Below the pieces are notes generated by a model. That model saw only the letters and a list, made by a program, of their open reading frames with translations, was not told the origin of the DNA and ran no database searches. From Acidobacteriota bacterium (GTDB taxonomy: Bacteria; Acidobacteriota; Blastocatellia; Pyrinomonadales; Pyrinomonadaceae): a stretch of DNA of 64,000 bases. This document shows positions 16,994 to 25,074 of the stretch, piece by piece (the stretch's first letter is position 1; every line of letters begins with the position of its first letter). The stretch lies in NCBI GenBank assembly GCA_016716435.1, contig JADJWI010000008.1:1059501-1123500 (forward strand), read 5' to 3'. The translations under genes were made by a program, and so were the position numbers.

Positions 16994-18172
16994 ATGAGCG
17001 ACTTCACCCTTGACTTCAACGACACTGCCACCGCCTTTGCCGACCGCACAGATGCAGAACTAAAAGAAAAGTATCGCCTGTTCAAAATGATGAACTCGCC
17101 GATGCTGAATTCCATCGGTACCGGCATCACAAAATTTGCACTCTCGATCGGCCTACCGGTTGAAGGGCTTATCCGTGGAACGGTATTTGGGCAATTCTGC
17201 GGCGGCGAGACGATCGAGGATTCGCAAAAGGCGATCGAGCGCCTCGGCAAGGCAGGGATCGGCACAATACTCGATTATTCGGTCGAAGGAAAGACCCACG
17301 AGGAAGATTTCGACGCCACGGCAAAAGAGATAATGAAAACCATCGAACGGGCGAAGGACGACGCCTTCATCCCGTTCGCGGTTTTCAAGTTTTCCGGCAT
17401 CGCTCCGCTCGGGACTCTTGAGAAGATGTCCTCAAAACACAAGCTCGACGCAAAGGGCCAGATGAAATGCGAAGCGATCTCCCGGCGGGTGGACGAGATC
17501 TGCGGCCTAGCCTTCACACTAAAGCAGCCGGTTTTTATCGATGCGGAGGAATCGTGGATACAGGACGCCATCGATCGCCTCGCGACCGAGATGATGGAAA
17601 AGTACAATTCGGAGCTCCCGATCGTGTTCAATACTATTCAAATGTATCGACACGATCGTTTGGAATTTTTGAAAGAATCGCGAAGGGCGGCGCACGCTGG
17701 CGGTTACAAGCTTGGGATCAAGATCGTCCGCGGTGCGTACATGGAAAAGGAACGCGATCGAGCGAAGGAGATGGGCTATCCCTCACCGATCCAACCGGAC
17801 AAGGCATCGACCGACCTCGACTTTGATGAAGCGGTGAATTATTGCCTAAAGCATCTGGACGAGGTCGCATTTGTCGCCGGAACACACAACGAGGCTAGCT
17901 CTTATCACCTCGCGAAGCGGATGTACGACGAAAACATTCCCAACAATCATCCGCACATCCACTTTTCACAGCTTTTCGGGATGAGCGACAATCTGTCGTA
18001 TAACCTAGCCAAGCACGGCTATAACGTCTCGAAGTATGTGCCTTACGGCCCGGTAAAGGACGCGGTGCCATACCTGATCCGACGTGCGGAGGAGAACACA
18101 TCGGTCACCGGTCAAGTTAGCCGCGAGCTCACTTTGATCACAAAAGAATTGAAACGTCGCGGCCTAGCGTAG
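16994..18172 (+). CDS. Proline dehydrogenase
   Basis: FAD-dependent oxidation of proline to pyrroline-5-carboxylate, as a single-function enzyme and not a PutA fusion. The 392-residue beta/alpha barrel shows KFSGIAPL, IDAEESWIQ, FNTIQMYRHDRLEFL, KLGIKIVRGAYMEKER, FVAGTHNEASSY and the C-terminal VPYGPVKDAVPYLIRRAEENTS that contacts proline. No P5C dehydrogenase is in the window. The 3' end overlaps the convergent small gene at 18164 by nine bases. Confidence 0.93.
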   Translation: MSDFTLDFNDTATAFADRTDAELKEKYRLFKMMNSPMLNSIGTGITKFALSIGLPVEGLIRGTVFGQFCGGETIEDSQKAIERLGKAGIGTILDYSVEGKTHEEDFDATAKEIMKTIERAKDDAFIPFAVFKFSGIAPLGTLEKMSSKHKLDAKGQMKCEAISRRVDEICGLAFTLKQPVFIDAEESWIQDAIDRLATEMMEKYNSELPIVFNTIQMYRHDRLEFLKESRRAAHAGGYKLGIKIVRGAYMEKERDRAKEMGYPSPIQPDKASTDLDFDEAVNYCLKHLDEVAFVAGTHNEASSYHLAKRMYDENIPNNHPHIHFSQLFGMSDNLSYNLAKHGYNVSKYVPYGPVKDAVPYLIRRAEENTSVTGQVSRELTLITKELKRRGLA

Positions 18173-18514
18173 GCCGAGATGAAGCCGAACCGAGCGGTCA
18201 GAAACGACTCGCTCAGGGTCATTTTCCCACGCTTTTACCAACGCAACGAGCTCAGGCTCAAGCGGCCGATTCGCGAGCCGGGATATCTGTGTACTTTCAA
18301 ACGCCCGGTCTGTTAATGCAACGTGGCTCACCGCGACAGCGAGCGTTCCGTTAAGGGCCCGATCCTCGGCGGTCTCCACATCAAGAAAGAGATCCGAGAA
18401 CGCCTGAACGTGCCAGATCGGCCCACCTTCTTCGGTTTCATTAGCCAGTAGTCGCATCAAGCCATAACCCGATTCGAGCTGAAACACAAGAAAATCCCCT
18501 GATTCGAACATCAT
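18164..18514 (-). CDS. Small uncharacterised protein, possible partner of the upstream hydrolase
   Basis: A 116-residue acidic soluble protein without signal peptide or membrane segment. The N-terminal FESGDFLVFQLESGYGLMRLL resembles, from memory, the beta-strand start of Imm26-like immunity proteins, but this is a weak likeness. It begins six bases after the stop of the lipase-like gene, so the two are co-transcribed. A toxin/immunity or enzyme/chaperone relation is possible but untested; I do not assign a function. Confidence 0.6.
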   Translation of the reverse strand: MMFESGDFLVFQLESGYGLMRLLANETEEGGPIWHVQAFSDLFLDVETAEDRALNGTLAVAVSHVALTDRAFESTQISRLANRPLEPELVALVKAWENDPERVVSDRSVRLHLGLR

Positions 18515-18520
18515 CCTATA

Positions 18521-19102
18521 TTACGAGACCACGCCGTGGTTTCGCATCTGCTCCCACATCCAGACCTTTGATCCGGCATCACCGATTCCGTCGCCAGCCC
18601 CGGCAATTCCGCCGTGCGTCGTATCGAAATCCTTCTTCACAAGGTTCACGCCGTTCGCTGCCTGCTTACCGCAGGTAGGAAATATCTGCCGGTCCATCCA
18701 GCTTTTTCTCGTCGCTATTGCGTGATAGCAATTCACAACGCCGCTCGGGATGTAGTTCAGGTCTGAGTTGGTTGAGGTATCCTGATCCACCGCATCGAAA
18801 AGGAACATTGCCTCGACTGAGCGGCCTTTGGCCTTAAGGTTATAGGCCGTCTGGATACAGGCGGCCGCACCTCGGCTCCAGCCGATCAAGAACACATTTT
18901 CCTGCCGAGCTTCGATAAACGCGCAGGCCCAATCAGCCATTTTTCGGATATTTATCTGGCTGCCGGACATCGAGATCGCGGCCGGGCCGGGAATGTACTT
19001 CGCGTGGTGTTCACGCGTCGTCAAATACGCCTCCCAAACGTAGTATTTGTAATTGTTCTCGCCGAAAATGGTCGGCGAACTCCCTTCAAGACAAACAAGC
19101 AC
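18521..19102 (-). CDS. Alpha/beta hydrolase-like protein, DUF2235/Tle-like
   Basis: The 193-residue protein has a nucleophile elbow GWSRGAAACIQ (about residue 74-84), an acid-like segment MFLFDAVDQD and a histidine in FDTTHGGIAGAGDGIGD near the C-terminus. The GxSRGA elbow plus late H-GG segment recall DUF2235 and T6SS Tle1-type phospholipases, although those are usually larger. The N-terminus lacks a signal peptide (MLVCLEGSSPTIFGENN). No T6SS genes are in the window. The small gene immediately downstream may be its partner. Confidence 0.6.
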   Translation of the reverse strand: MLVCLEGSSPTIFGENNYKYYVWEAYLTTREHHAKYIPGPAAISMSGSQINIRKMADWACAFIEARQENVFLIGWSRGAAACIQTAYNLKAKGRSVEAMFLFDAVDQDTSTNSDLNYIPSGVVNCYHAIATRKSWMDRQIFPTCGKQAANGVNLVKKDFDTTHGGIAGAGDGIGDAGSKVWMWEQMRNHGVVS

Positions 19103-19215
19103 GGGCCATTCTCCTTACGGTTTAATTTCAAGACTTTATGGATGAACCTGCCTAAGATAACATAGCTTTTTCGCATAGCTGAAATTCGGGTCTGCAAAGG
19201 GGCAATACTTACATA

Positions 19216-19694
19216 ATGGCGAAATTTGTTTCTGCTGAAGAGGCTGTCGGTCGCATCTCGTCCGGTGACCGCGTTTTTATACATGGGGTCGCGGCGGCTC
19301 CGCGAGTGCTTATTGAGGCAATGGTTGCCCGTTCGGGTGAGCTTCGGGACGTCGAACTCGTCCATCTCCACACTGAAGGCCGCGCTCCGTACTCGCTGCC
19401 CGAACACGAAAGCTCGTTTCATGTGAATGCCTTTTTTGTCGGCGGAAATGTTCGCGAGGCAGTAAACGAAGGTCGCGGTGACTACATCCCGGTATTTCTT
19501 TCGGAGATTCCCGCACTCTTTCGCCGAGGGGTGTTGCCGCTCGATGTCGCGTTGCTCAATGTTTCGCCACCCGACAAGCACGGCTTTTGCTCGCTCGGCG
19601 TTTCGATCGATATCGCCCGAGCGGCCGCGGACACCGCTAAGATCGTCATCGCTCAGATCAATCCGCACGTGCCGCGAACCTCGGCGATGCGCTT
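19216..19694 (+). CDS. Acetyl-CoA hydrolase/4-hydroxybutyrate CoA-transferase, N-terminal part (frameshifted)
   Basis: N-terminal domain of a class I CoA transferase that moves CoA between acyl-CoA and acetate or a hydroxy acid. Family segments are AAPRVLIEAMVAR, VELVHLHTEG, FHVNAFFVGGNVREAV and DVALLNVSPPDKHGFCSLGVSIDIARAA, ending IAQINPHVPRT. Just after this the frame is lost near 19683: homologues continue G-D-x-x-H, which is present in the +1-shifted frame as GDALVHINAIHFAVEVDEPLP. Restoring one G (GGG to give TCG GGC) joins this part to the next entry as one gene of about 424 codons. Confidence 0.85.
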
Positions 19695-20489
19695 GTGCAC
19701 ATCAACGCCATTCACTTTGCCGTCGAGGTCGATGAGCCGCTGCCCGAAGTTCCGCCGCCGGCAACGACCGCGGTCGACGAAGCGATCGGCCGCTCGATCG
19801 CCGAACTGATCGACGACGGGGCGACGCTCCAGATGGGCATCGGTGCGATCCCGAACGCCGTTCTCGCTTCGCTCACGAACCACAAGGACCTTGGCATTCA
19901 TACCGAGATGTTCTCCGATGGCCTCATCGACCTGGTCGAATCCGGCGTCGTCAATGGCCGCAAGAAGGCGAAGCATCCCGGCAAGATCGTTTCCGGTTTC
20001 GTGATGGGAACGAAGCGGCTCTACGACTTTGTCGATGACAACCCGCAGGTCTTGATGCTTGACATCGGCTATGTAAATGACACGTCGGTTATCCGTCGCA
20101 ACCCGAAGGTGACGGCGATCAACAGCGCGATCGAAGTGGACCTGACCGGCCAAGTGTGTGCTGATTCGATCGGTCGGCGGCAGTATTCCGGCGTTGGCGG
20201 GCAGATGGACTTCATCCGCGGAGCATCGCTCTCGGAAGGCGGAAAGCCGATCATCGCTTTGCCCTCGAGCACTTCTCGCGGCGAGAGCAAAATAGTGCCG
20301 TTCCTGAAGGAAGGAGCCGGTGTTGTGACGACCCGTGCCCACGTTCATTACATCGTCACCGAATACGGCGTTGCTGATCTTTACGGTAAGAATCTTCGCC
20401 AACGGGCGAGGGAACTGATCCGCATCGCCCATCCCGACCACCGCGAAGAGCTTGAACGGCAGGCCCGTGAACGCTTCCACCGTTTTTAG
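19695..20489 (+). CDS. Acetyl-CoA hydrolase/4-hydroxybutyrate CoA-transferase, C-terminal part (frameshifted)
   Basis: Catalytic C-terminal domain of the same CoA transferase. It contains DDGATLQMGIGAIPNAVLASL, then LGIHTEMFSDGLIDLVESG with the catalytic glutamate expected in HTEM, and YSGVGGQMDFIRGASLSEGG with the CoA-binding GVGGQ loop. The ending VTEYGVADLYGKNLRQRARELIRIAHPDHRE is typical. It reads from a GTG at 19695, but that codon is internal to the restored gene and probably not a real start. Seventy-five bases downstream lies a thiolase, fitting C4 acyl-CoA metabolism. Confidence 0.85.
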   Translation: MHINAIHFAVEVDEPLPEVPPPATTAVDEAIGRSIAELIDDGATLQMGIGAIPNAVLASLTNHKDLGIHTEMFSDGLIDLVESGVVNGRKKAKHPGKIVSGFVMGTKRLYDFVDDNPQVLMLDIGYVNDTSVIRRNPKVTAINSAIEVDLTGQVCADSIGRRQYSGVGGQMDFIRGASLSEGGKPIIALPSSTSRGESKIVPFLKEGAGVVTTRAHVHYIVTEYGVADLYGKNLRQRARELIRIAHPDHREELERQARERFHRF

Positions 20490-20564
20490 GATGGAGAAAT
20501 CACATCCGCACTGATATAATTCGACGTTATAGCTAGAAAATATATATTTATTATCTGAGGACAT

Positions 20565-21758
20565 ATGACAGACAAGAACAAAGCAGTTATCTTGAGTGCC
20601 GCACGGACGCCGACGGGTAAATTTCAAGGCCTCCTGAAGGGCTTCACCGCGCCGGACCTCGCCGCGATCGCGATCAAAGAAGCGGTCAAGCGTGCCGGGC
20701 TTGAAGGTTCGGAAGTCAACGAGGTCATTATGGGCTGTGTGGTCCAGGCGGGAATCGGCCAGGCACCGGCTCGGCAGGCTGCGTTGAAAGCAGGCCTTCC
20801 GCCTGAGGTTTCCGCACTTACGGTCAACATGGTCTGCGGCTCGGGCCTTCGTGCCGTTGCACTCGCCTCGCAGGCGGTTCAGCTCGGCGATTCCGAGGTC
20901 GTCGTTGCCGGCGGAATGGAATCGATGTCCAACATCCCTTACGCAATGCCCGGTGCCCGCGACGGTTACCGCATGGGCAATCAAACCGTCACCGACCTGA
21001 TGATCCACGACGGGCTCTGGTGTCCTTTTGAAAATTGGCATATGGGCAACACCGGTGAGGTCGTTGCTGATCTGCACCAGATCTCCCGCGAAGAGCAGGA
21101 CAATTACGCCTTCAACTCGCACCGCAAAGCCGCCGAAGCCCAGGAAGCCGGCCGCTTTGCCGACGAGATCGTGCCGGTCGAAATACCGCAGAAGAAGGGC
21201 GACCCGATCGTGCTCAATTATGACGAGCCCGTCCGCCCGGATACGACCGCAGAGGCCCTTGGGAAGCTCAAGCCTGCATTCAAACGCGATGGCGGTACCG
21301 TGACCGCTGGTAACGCTCCGGGCGTTAATGACGGCGCCTCGGCGTTGGTCGTTACATCTGCCGAGCGTGCTGCTGCACTTGGCATCGAGCCGCTCGCTCG
21401 TGTCGTCGCATCTGCGACCTCGGGCATCGAGCCGAAGCTGATCATGATGGCACCGGTCCAGGGCGTTCTCAACGTCCTCAAAAAGGCCGGTTGGGAGATG
21501 GGCGATGTCGATCTTTTCGAGCTCAATGAGGCCTTCTCCGTGCAGGCACTCGGCGTGATGAAGGAACTCGGGCTCGATATGGACAAGGTCAACGTCAATG
21601 GCGGAGCGGTCGCTCTTGGCCACGCCATCGGCAACTCGGGCGGCCGAATCCTGACCACGCTGCTCTTCGAAATGAAGCGTCGCGGTGCGAAGAAGGGCGT
21701 CGCCGCCCTCTGCCTCGGCGGCGGAAACTCGGTCGCAATGGCGGTCGAACGCGATTGA
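20565..21758 (+). CDS. Acetyl-CoA acetyltransferase (thiolase)
   Basis: Condenses or cleaves acetoacetyl-CoA. The 397-residue protein has the nucleophilic Cys91 in NMVCGSGLRAVALA, the NEAFSVQALGVM active-site loop, GHAIGNSGGRIL with the catalytic His, and the second active-site Cys in ALCLGGGNSVAMAVE. Length and motifs fit the short biosynthetic type (AtoB/PhaA-like). It follows the CoA transferase and ends at a clear terminator, so the two may form one unit. Confidence 0.94.
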   Translation: MTDKNKAVILSAARTPTGKFQGLLKGFTAPDLAAIAIKEAVKRAGLEGSEVNEVIMGCVVQAGIGQAPARQAALKAGLPPEVSALTVNMVCGSGLRAVALASQAVQLGDSEVVVAGGMESMSNIPYAMPGARDGYRMGNQTVTDLMIHDGLWCPFENWHMGNTGEVVADLHQISREEQDNYAFNSHRKAAEAQEAGRFADEIVPVEIPQKKGDPIVLNYDEPVRPDTTAEALGKLKPAFKRDGGTVTAGNAPGVNDGASALVVTSAERAAALGIEPLARVVASATSGIEPKLIMMAPVQGVLNVLKKAGWEMGDVDLFELNEAFSVQALGVMKELGLDMDKVNVNGGAVALGHAIGNSGGRILTTLLFEMKRRGAKKGVAALCLGGGNSVAMAVERD

Positions 21759-21780
21759 TCCTTTCCACGAACTAGGTGAA

Positions 21781-21812
21781 GGCGGCTGTCCGATCGGCAG
21801 CCGCTTTTTATT
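21781..21812 (+). terminator. Intrinsic terminator after the thiolase gene
   Basis: GCGGCTG (21782-21788) pairs with CAGCCGC (21798-21804) and is followed directly by TTTTTATT. It marks the end of the CoA transferase/thiolase unit and the start of a 0.9-kb stretch without genes. Confidence 0.85.
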
Positions 21813-21857
21813 GCTCCGAATCCTCGCTGTTTCATTTTTTGCAGAGACCATATGTTT

Positions 21858-21929
21858 CTGAAACGGTTGAAACGGATGAAACAAATGAATTGCCTGAAAC
21901 GGTTGAAACGACTGAAACATTTGGAACAC
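21858..21929. repeat. Tandem 9-base-period repeat, GTTTCA-type
   Basis: Eight consecutive 9-mers follow the pattern NTGAAACNN: units begin CTGAAACGG, TTGAAACGG, ATGAAACAA, ATGAATTGC, CTGAAACGG, TTGAAACGA, CTGAAACAT, TTGGAACAC. Units 1-2 and 5-6 are nearly the same pair, so the block may have grown by duplication of a larger unit. Confidence 0.85.
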
Positions 21930-22212
21930 GCGGGCTGGCTTTGGGCCTTTGGTCTTTGGGCGTTGGCCGATCGGAATGTCGTTTTGGATCGTCGGCGTTT
22001 TTTTCAGCATTGTTAATTGTTAATCGGACCATTGTTAATTGGTTAAAAAGAAGCATCGGGCTTTCAGGTTAAATCTTCGGCTTACAGCTAGAGGCTTAAG
22101 GCTTAGAGCTGATCGCTACAAACATCGGGCCTCTGCTTACGGCTCACCGCTCACTGTCCCCCGATGTCCATTTTCTTATCCCGCCAACCGGAAGTGAACG
22201 GCGATCCGTGAG

Positions 22213-22266
22213 ATATGGAAGATATGGATGAAATGAAAGTTTTGGATAGCTGCGAAGTTCTGGGTC
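22213..22266. repeat. Second block with 9-base period
   Basis: Units ATATGGAAG, ATATGGATG, AAATGAAAG, TTTTGGATA, GCTGCGAAG, TTCTGGGTC keep TGG or TGA near positions 4-6. The periodicity decays to the right. It differs in sequence from the block at 21858 but has the same period. Confidence 0.55.
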
Positions 22267-22352
22267 TCGGCTTCAGCCGCTTTGGGAACGCGGGCATCCT
22301 GCCCGCCGCAAGTAGGAACCACGAAATAAGAAAAGAAGAAAACCGGAAGCTT

Positions 22353-22391
22353 GTCTGTGGATTCTGTGGCCCTCGTCTGTGAATTCTGTGG
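22353..22391. repeat. Direct repeat pair GTCTGTGRATTCTGTGG
   Basis: Two 17-base copies at 22353-22369 and 22375-22391 differ by one base. A loosely complementary CCACAGAAAGCACAGA follows at about 22408-22425, so an inverted version may exist too. Confidence 0.7.
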
Positions 22392-22685
22392 TGTTGGAGA
22401 AAACCATTTCCACAGAAAGCACAGACCGAAGCCGCACAGAGAGATCGGCGGCGGAGCCGCACTCCTTTTTTGCACGCCGCCGGAAAGGCAGAGCCTTTCC
22501 GCTCATCGGGCGGCAGAGCCGCAATACAGGTGCAGTGCCTTGAAACTGGCGGTGCTATCTTCCGACCTACCGCAAATTGGTGACGCATTTCCCGGCCGGG
22601 CGGTCTATAATGCCCTCGGGCAACTTGCGGCGGGTTACCCGACTCAAACAAATACTCGTCCGCAGATCAGTTCTTTGAAAACCTA

Positions 22686-23921
22686 TTGGCCGTAAGAATC
22701 CCGAGCACCACCATCCGCGACGCCGAGAGCCGACGCTTTACGTATGACGGCGAGAACAAGCAGGTGATGGTGGAAACGCTCGACCTGAACGGCAACCCGG
22801 TCTCGACAGTTGGCGAGTACGAATACGACGGAGACGGCAAGCGGGTGAAGAAGCACGTGCCCTCGACCGGCGAGGTGACGGTGTTCGTCTATGACGCCGG
22901 CGGGAAGCTCATCGGCGAATACTCAACCGTCGCCGCCCCCCAGTCTCCAAAGGTCAGCTACACCACCGCCGACCACCTCGGCAGCCCGCGCATCCTTACA
23001 GACCAGAACGGCACCACAATCTCCCGCCGCGACTTCATGCCATACGGCGAAGAGATCGCCCGCTCCGCCTACGGCTCCGACACCGTCCGCCAGAAATTCA
23101 CCTCCTACGAACGCGATGGTGAGACCGACCTCGATTACGCTCAAGCCCGAATGCACAACTTCAATCTGGGCCGATTTTCGAGTTCCGATCCGCTCAACGC
23201 ATCGGGCCGCCCAACTCAGCCTCAGTCGTGGAATAGGTATCCGTATGTGCTAAACAATCCGTTGCGACTAATTGATCCGACAGGTACGGTCGATGAGGGC
23301 TTCGTTAGATACGTGCACAGGGACAAAATAATGATTTCAACTGGCGGTAATTATGAAGTGAGGATCACCGCAACTCCTCCAGCGGATCCAGAAAAAGCTA
23401 CTAGGACATACCGGGATACCGCAACCGGAGAGACGATAACCTATAATGTTTACGAGATTAATTTAAGTGTCACAGGTGGAGGCGGGTATTTTCAGCCTGA
23501 AGCTACTTCTCAGGTTGCCAGATTGGATGAAAATGGCAATCCGGGTGTTACTGTTACAACTCGTAACCGAGCAGAAGATGGGACGTTACTTACAACGCCT
23601 GAAGTGACCGAAACGGAGAATTATTCTGAAGTGGGTACCGCAGAGACAATAATTGCTAGTACAAGTGGAAATGACAATACTGGGGTTATGTCGGATCCTA
23701 CCGATCCCGACAGTTTCGTTAAGCCGATAGCTTATCGTGCAAAAGTAAACGTCAACTCCACTCAAGCTACGGTTGATTTCAATATTCATCGGTTTAATGG
23801 ATACGTTAATGTAGAGCCCGCTTCTCAGCCGATCCCGGGTCCTCCGCAAGCTACTGTAACGGTACAATCAGGGCGTCCTCCGGTTTCGGATCCAACCAAA
23901 AGAACGATCATTTTTGACTGA
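22686..23921 (+). CDS. Orphan Rhs tip: RHS core plus uncharacterised C-terminal domain
   Basis: C-terminal piece of an Rhs/YD-repeat polymorphic protein. Residues 18-90 are the last YD repeats (RRFTYDGENKQV, YEYDGDGKRVKK, VFVYDAGGKLIGEY); residues 95-200 are the RHS-associated core (ADHLGSPRILTDQNG, RRDFMPYGEEI, YAQARMHNFNLGRFSSSDPL), ending NNPLRLIDPTG. From residue 201 (about base 23286) the sequence becomes visibly more AT-rich and encodes 211 residues of beta-rich, Thr/Val-rich protein matching no toxin family I know. The reading opens only at a TTG with an in-frame stop at 22608, so the large N-terminal part is missing; it may be silent or a recombination cassette. Confidence 0.8.
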   Translation: MAVRIPSTTIRDAESRRFTYDGENKQVMVETLDLNGNPVSTVGEYEYDGDGKRVKKHVPSTGEVTVFVYDAGGKLIGEYSTVAAPQSPKVSYTTADHLGSPRILTDQNGTTISRRDFMPYGEEIARSAYGSDTVRQKFTSYERDGETDLDYAQARMHNFNLGRFSSSDPLNASGRPTQPQSWNRYPYVLNNPLRLIDPTGTVDEGFVRYVHRDKIMISTGGNYEVRITATPPADPEKATRTYRDTATGETITYNVYEINLSVTGGGGYFQPEATSQVARLDENGNPGVTVTTRNRAEDGTLLTTPEVTETENYSEVGTAETIIASTSGNDNTGVMSDPTDPDSFVKPIAYRAKVNVNSTQATVDFNIHRFNGYVNVEPASQPIPGPPQATVTVQSGRPPVSDPTKRTIIFD

Positions 23922-23977
23922 GTATTGGGTGGACGAAAGAGGGTGCGGTATTTGTGTTTCGAGGGACGGGTAGATTG

Positions 23978-24778
23978 ATGAAAGAAGACCAAATCGTAGA
24001 ACGATTTCTCGTTGTTGTTTCCCTTATTCTTGTTGTTTTTGTAGGAGCGAATGAGGGTAAGGGTAAAATTTCCGAACCACGTGATGAGGGAATCACGATC
24101 AATGTTGACAAACAGCCTTTAGGGCTCGTGTTTCGTGAATTGATGTCGAAACACAATCTAAACATCGGCTTCGAGCAGTCAACAAGAGATCAAGGAAAGA
24201 ATTACTTTGACTTCGATACGAATATGCCATTAGAAGGAATCTTCTCTCGTCAAAGTCCGGACGCATCGGTGTCCGTACAGGTCAGTGTGAGGCATAATTT
24301 TAATGCCGGAAGCTATCCAGTATCTTTAAATTTGGTAAATGCCTCGATCGAAGACGTTTTCAACGCTATAGTCCCACAAATGAAAAATTATGACTGGGAG
24401 ATGCGGGATGGCGTCATAAACATCTTCCCAGTAAGTGGAAGAGTCAAACGTCTGGCGGCCCTTCTTGATTTGAAAATTCGGCATTTTCAGCTTCGTGAGG
24501 GAAGTATGGTGGCGGATATTATTCCAGCGTTGTTGGATCTTCCTGAATTTCAACAATTTAGAAGGATAAATCGAATCACGTTTTCGCCGATTCGCGAAGG
24601 AAGCGAAACCTTGATCGGGATGCAGTATGGCCGCCGCATTGATGGAGCTATGCAGTTCGAAAACATCACATTTAGAGATCTACTTAATCGAATAACAAGA
24701 ATAAAAAGAGGCGGATGGATTTTGAAGATTCAGGGCAAGACGAATGAAGGCGGGGTTCTGGGAGATCTTGATATATAG
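23978..24778 (+). CDS. Exported STN-like (secretin/TonB short N-terminal) protein
   Basis: Unknown function. A signal anchor (RFLVVVSLILVVFVGA) is followed by two segments with the STN pattern: INVDKQPLGLVFRELMSKHNLNIGFE and VSLNLVNASIEDVFNAIVPQMKNYDWEMRDGVINIFP. Such domains normally precede secretin or TonB-receptor barrels, but at 266 residues there is no room for a barrel. The C-terminal part (FRDLLNRITRIKRGGWILK) may be another copy. It begins 56 bases after the Rhs tip and shares its AT-richer composition, so it may belong to that module. The start at 23978 is favoured over the GTG at 23954. Confidence 0.6.
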   Translation: MKEDQIVERFLVVVSLILVVFVGANEGKGKISEPRDEGITINVDKQPLGLVFRELMSKHNLNIGFEQSTRDQGKNYFDFDTNMPLEGIFSRQSPDASVSVQVSVRHNFNAGSYPVSLNLVNASIEDVFNAIVPQMKNYDWEMRDGVINIFPVSGRVKRLAALLDLKIRHFQLREGSMVADIIPALLDLPEFQQFRRINRITFSPIREGSETLIGMQYGRRIDGAMQFENITFRDLLNRITRIKRGGWILKIQGKTNEGGVLGDLDI

Positions 24779-24905
24779 TCATAATGGAAGCCCATTAAGG
24801 CACCGAGGTAGAACACGTCAGCAGAAGATATAAGGTGTCCGACGGTATGTTGAAGCGAGGCCTCCTAGTCTTGGCAGTCGATCAATCCAAACCACGATTT
24901 TTACG

Positions 24906-25070
24906 GTGAACTGGAATCAGCCTTATACTTTCGACCGCTACGGCAACCGAAACTTTAACGAAAGCCGGACGATGACTTTGCCCAAGGGATGCATGGATGG
25001 CAGCATCATGGTCGTTTGCGAGGCGAACAAGAAGATCCTCAACCCGGACCTTAATGCCTCGGATTCTTAA
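24906..25070 (+). pseudogene. Second Rhs remnant
   Basis: A 54-codon open frame reads VNWNQPYTFDRYGNRNFNES, then RTMTLPKG...NKKILNPDLNASDS and stop. This is the YDRYGNR segment that in intact Rhs proteins of this type lies just upstream of the FTYDGENK repeat that opens the fragment at 22686. So pieces of one or two Rhs genes are present in reversed order. It ends four bases before the ATG of the next small gene, as an Rhs C-terminus would before an immunity gene. Confidence 0.7.
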
Positions 25071-25074
25071 GGCC

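Larger units (their letters stand above)
21813..22685. other. Gene-free repeat-rich stretch before the Rhs fragment
   Basis: No convincing gene is present. Open frames here are short, overlap on both strands and have low-complexity translations produced by periodic DNA. The stretch holds two blocks with a 9-base period (21858-21929 and 22213-22266), AGCTTA-like runs (22070-22130), a pair of 17-base near-identical direct repeats (22353-22391) and GC-rich hairpins (22440-22530). Toward the end, around 22601-22630, one frame reads VYNALGQL, which may be a decayed piece of an Rhs/YD repeat. Confidence 0.7.

Noticed and set aside
21858..21929. Possible CRISPR array
   Set aside because: The units are 9 bases long with no spacers of 25-40 bases and there are no cas genes in the window.
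19653..22010. A 785-codon open frame on the minus strand
   Set aside because: It lies antisense to the CoA transferase and thiolase genes and its translation is rich in Arg/His/Asp with no domain. It arises from the codon bias of the plus-strand genes, and its N-terminal FQ-rich part comes from the 9-base repeats.
22151..22651. Overlapping small open frames on both strands
   Set aside because: Translations are low-complexity and change with every frame; no start site or family supports a gene.
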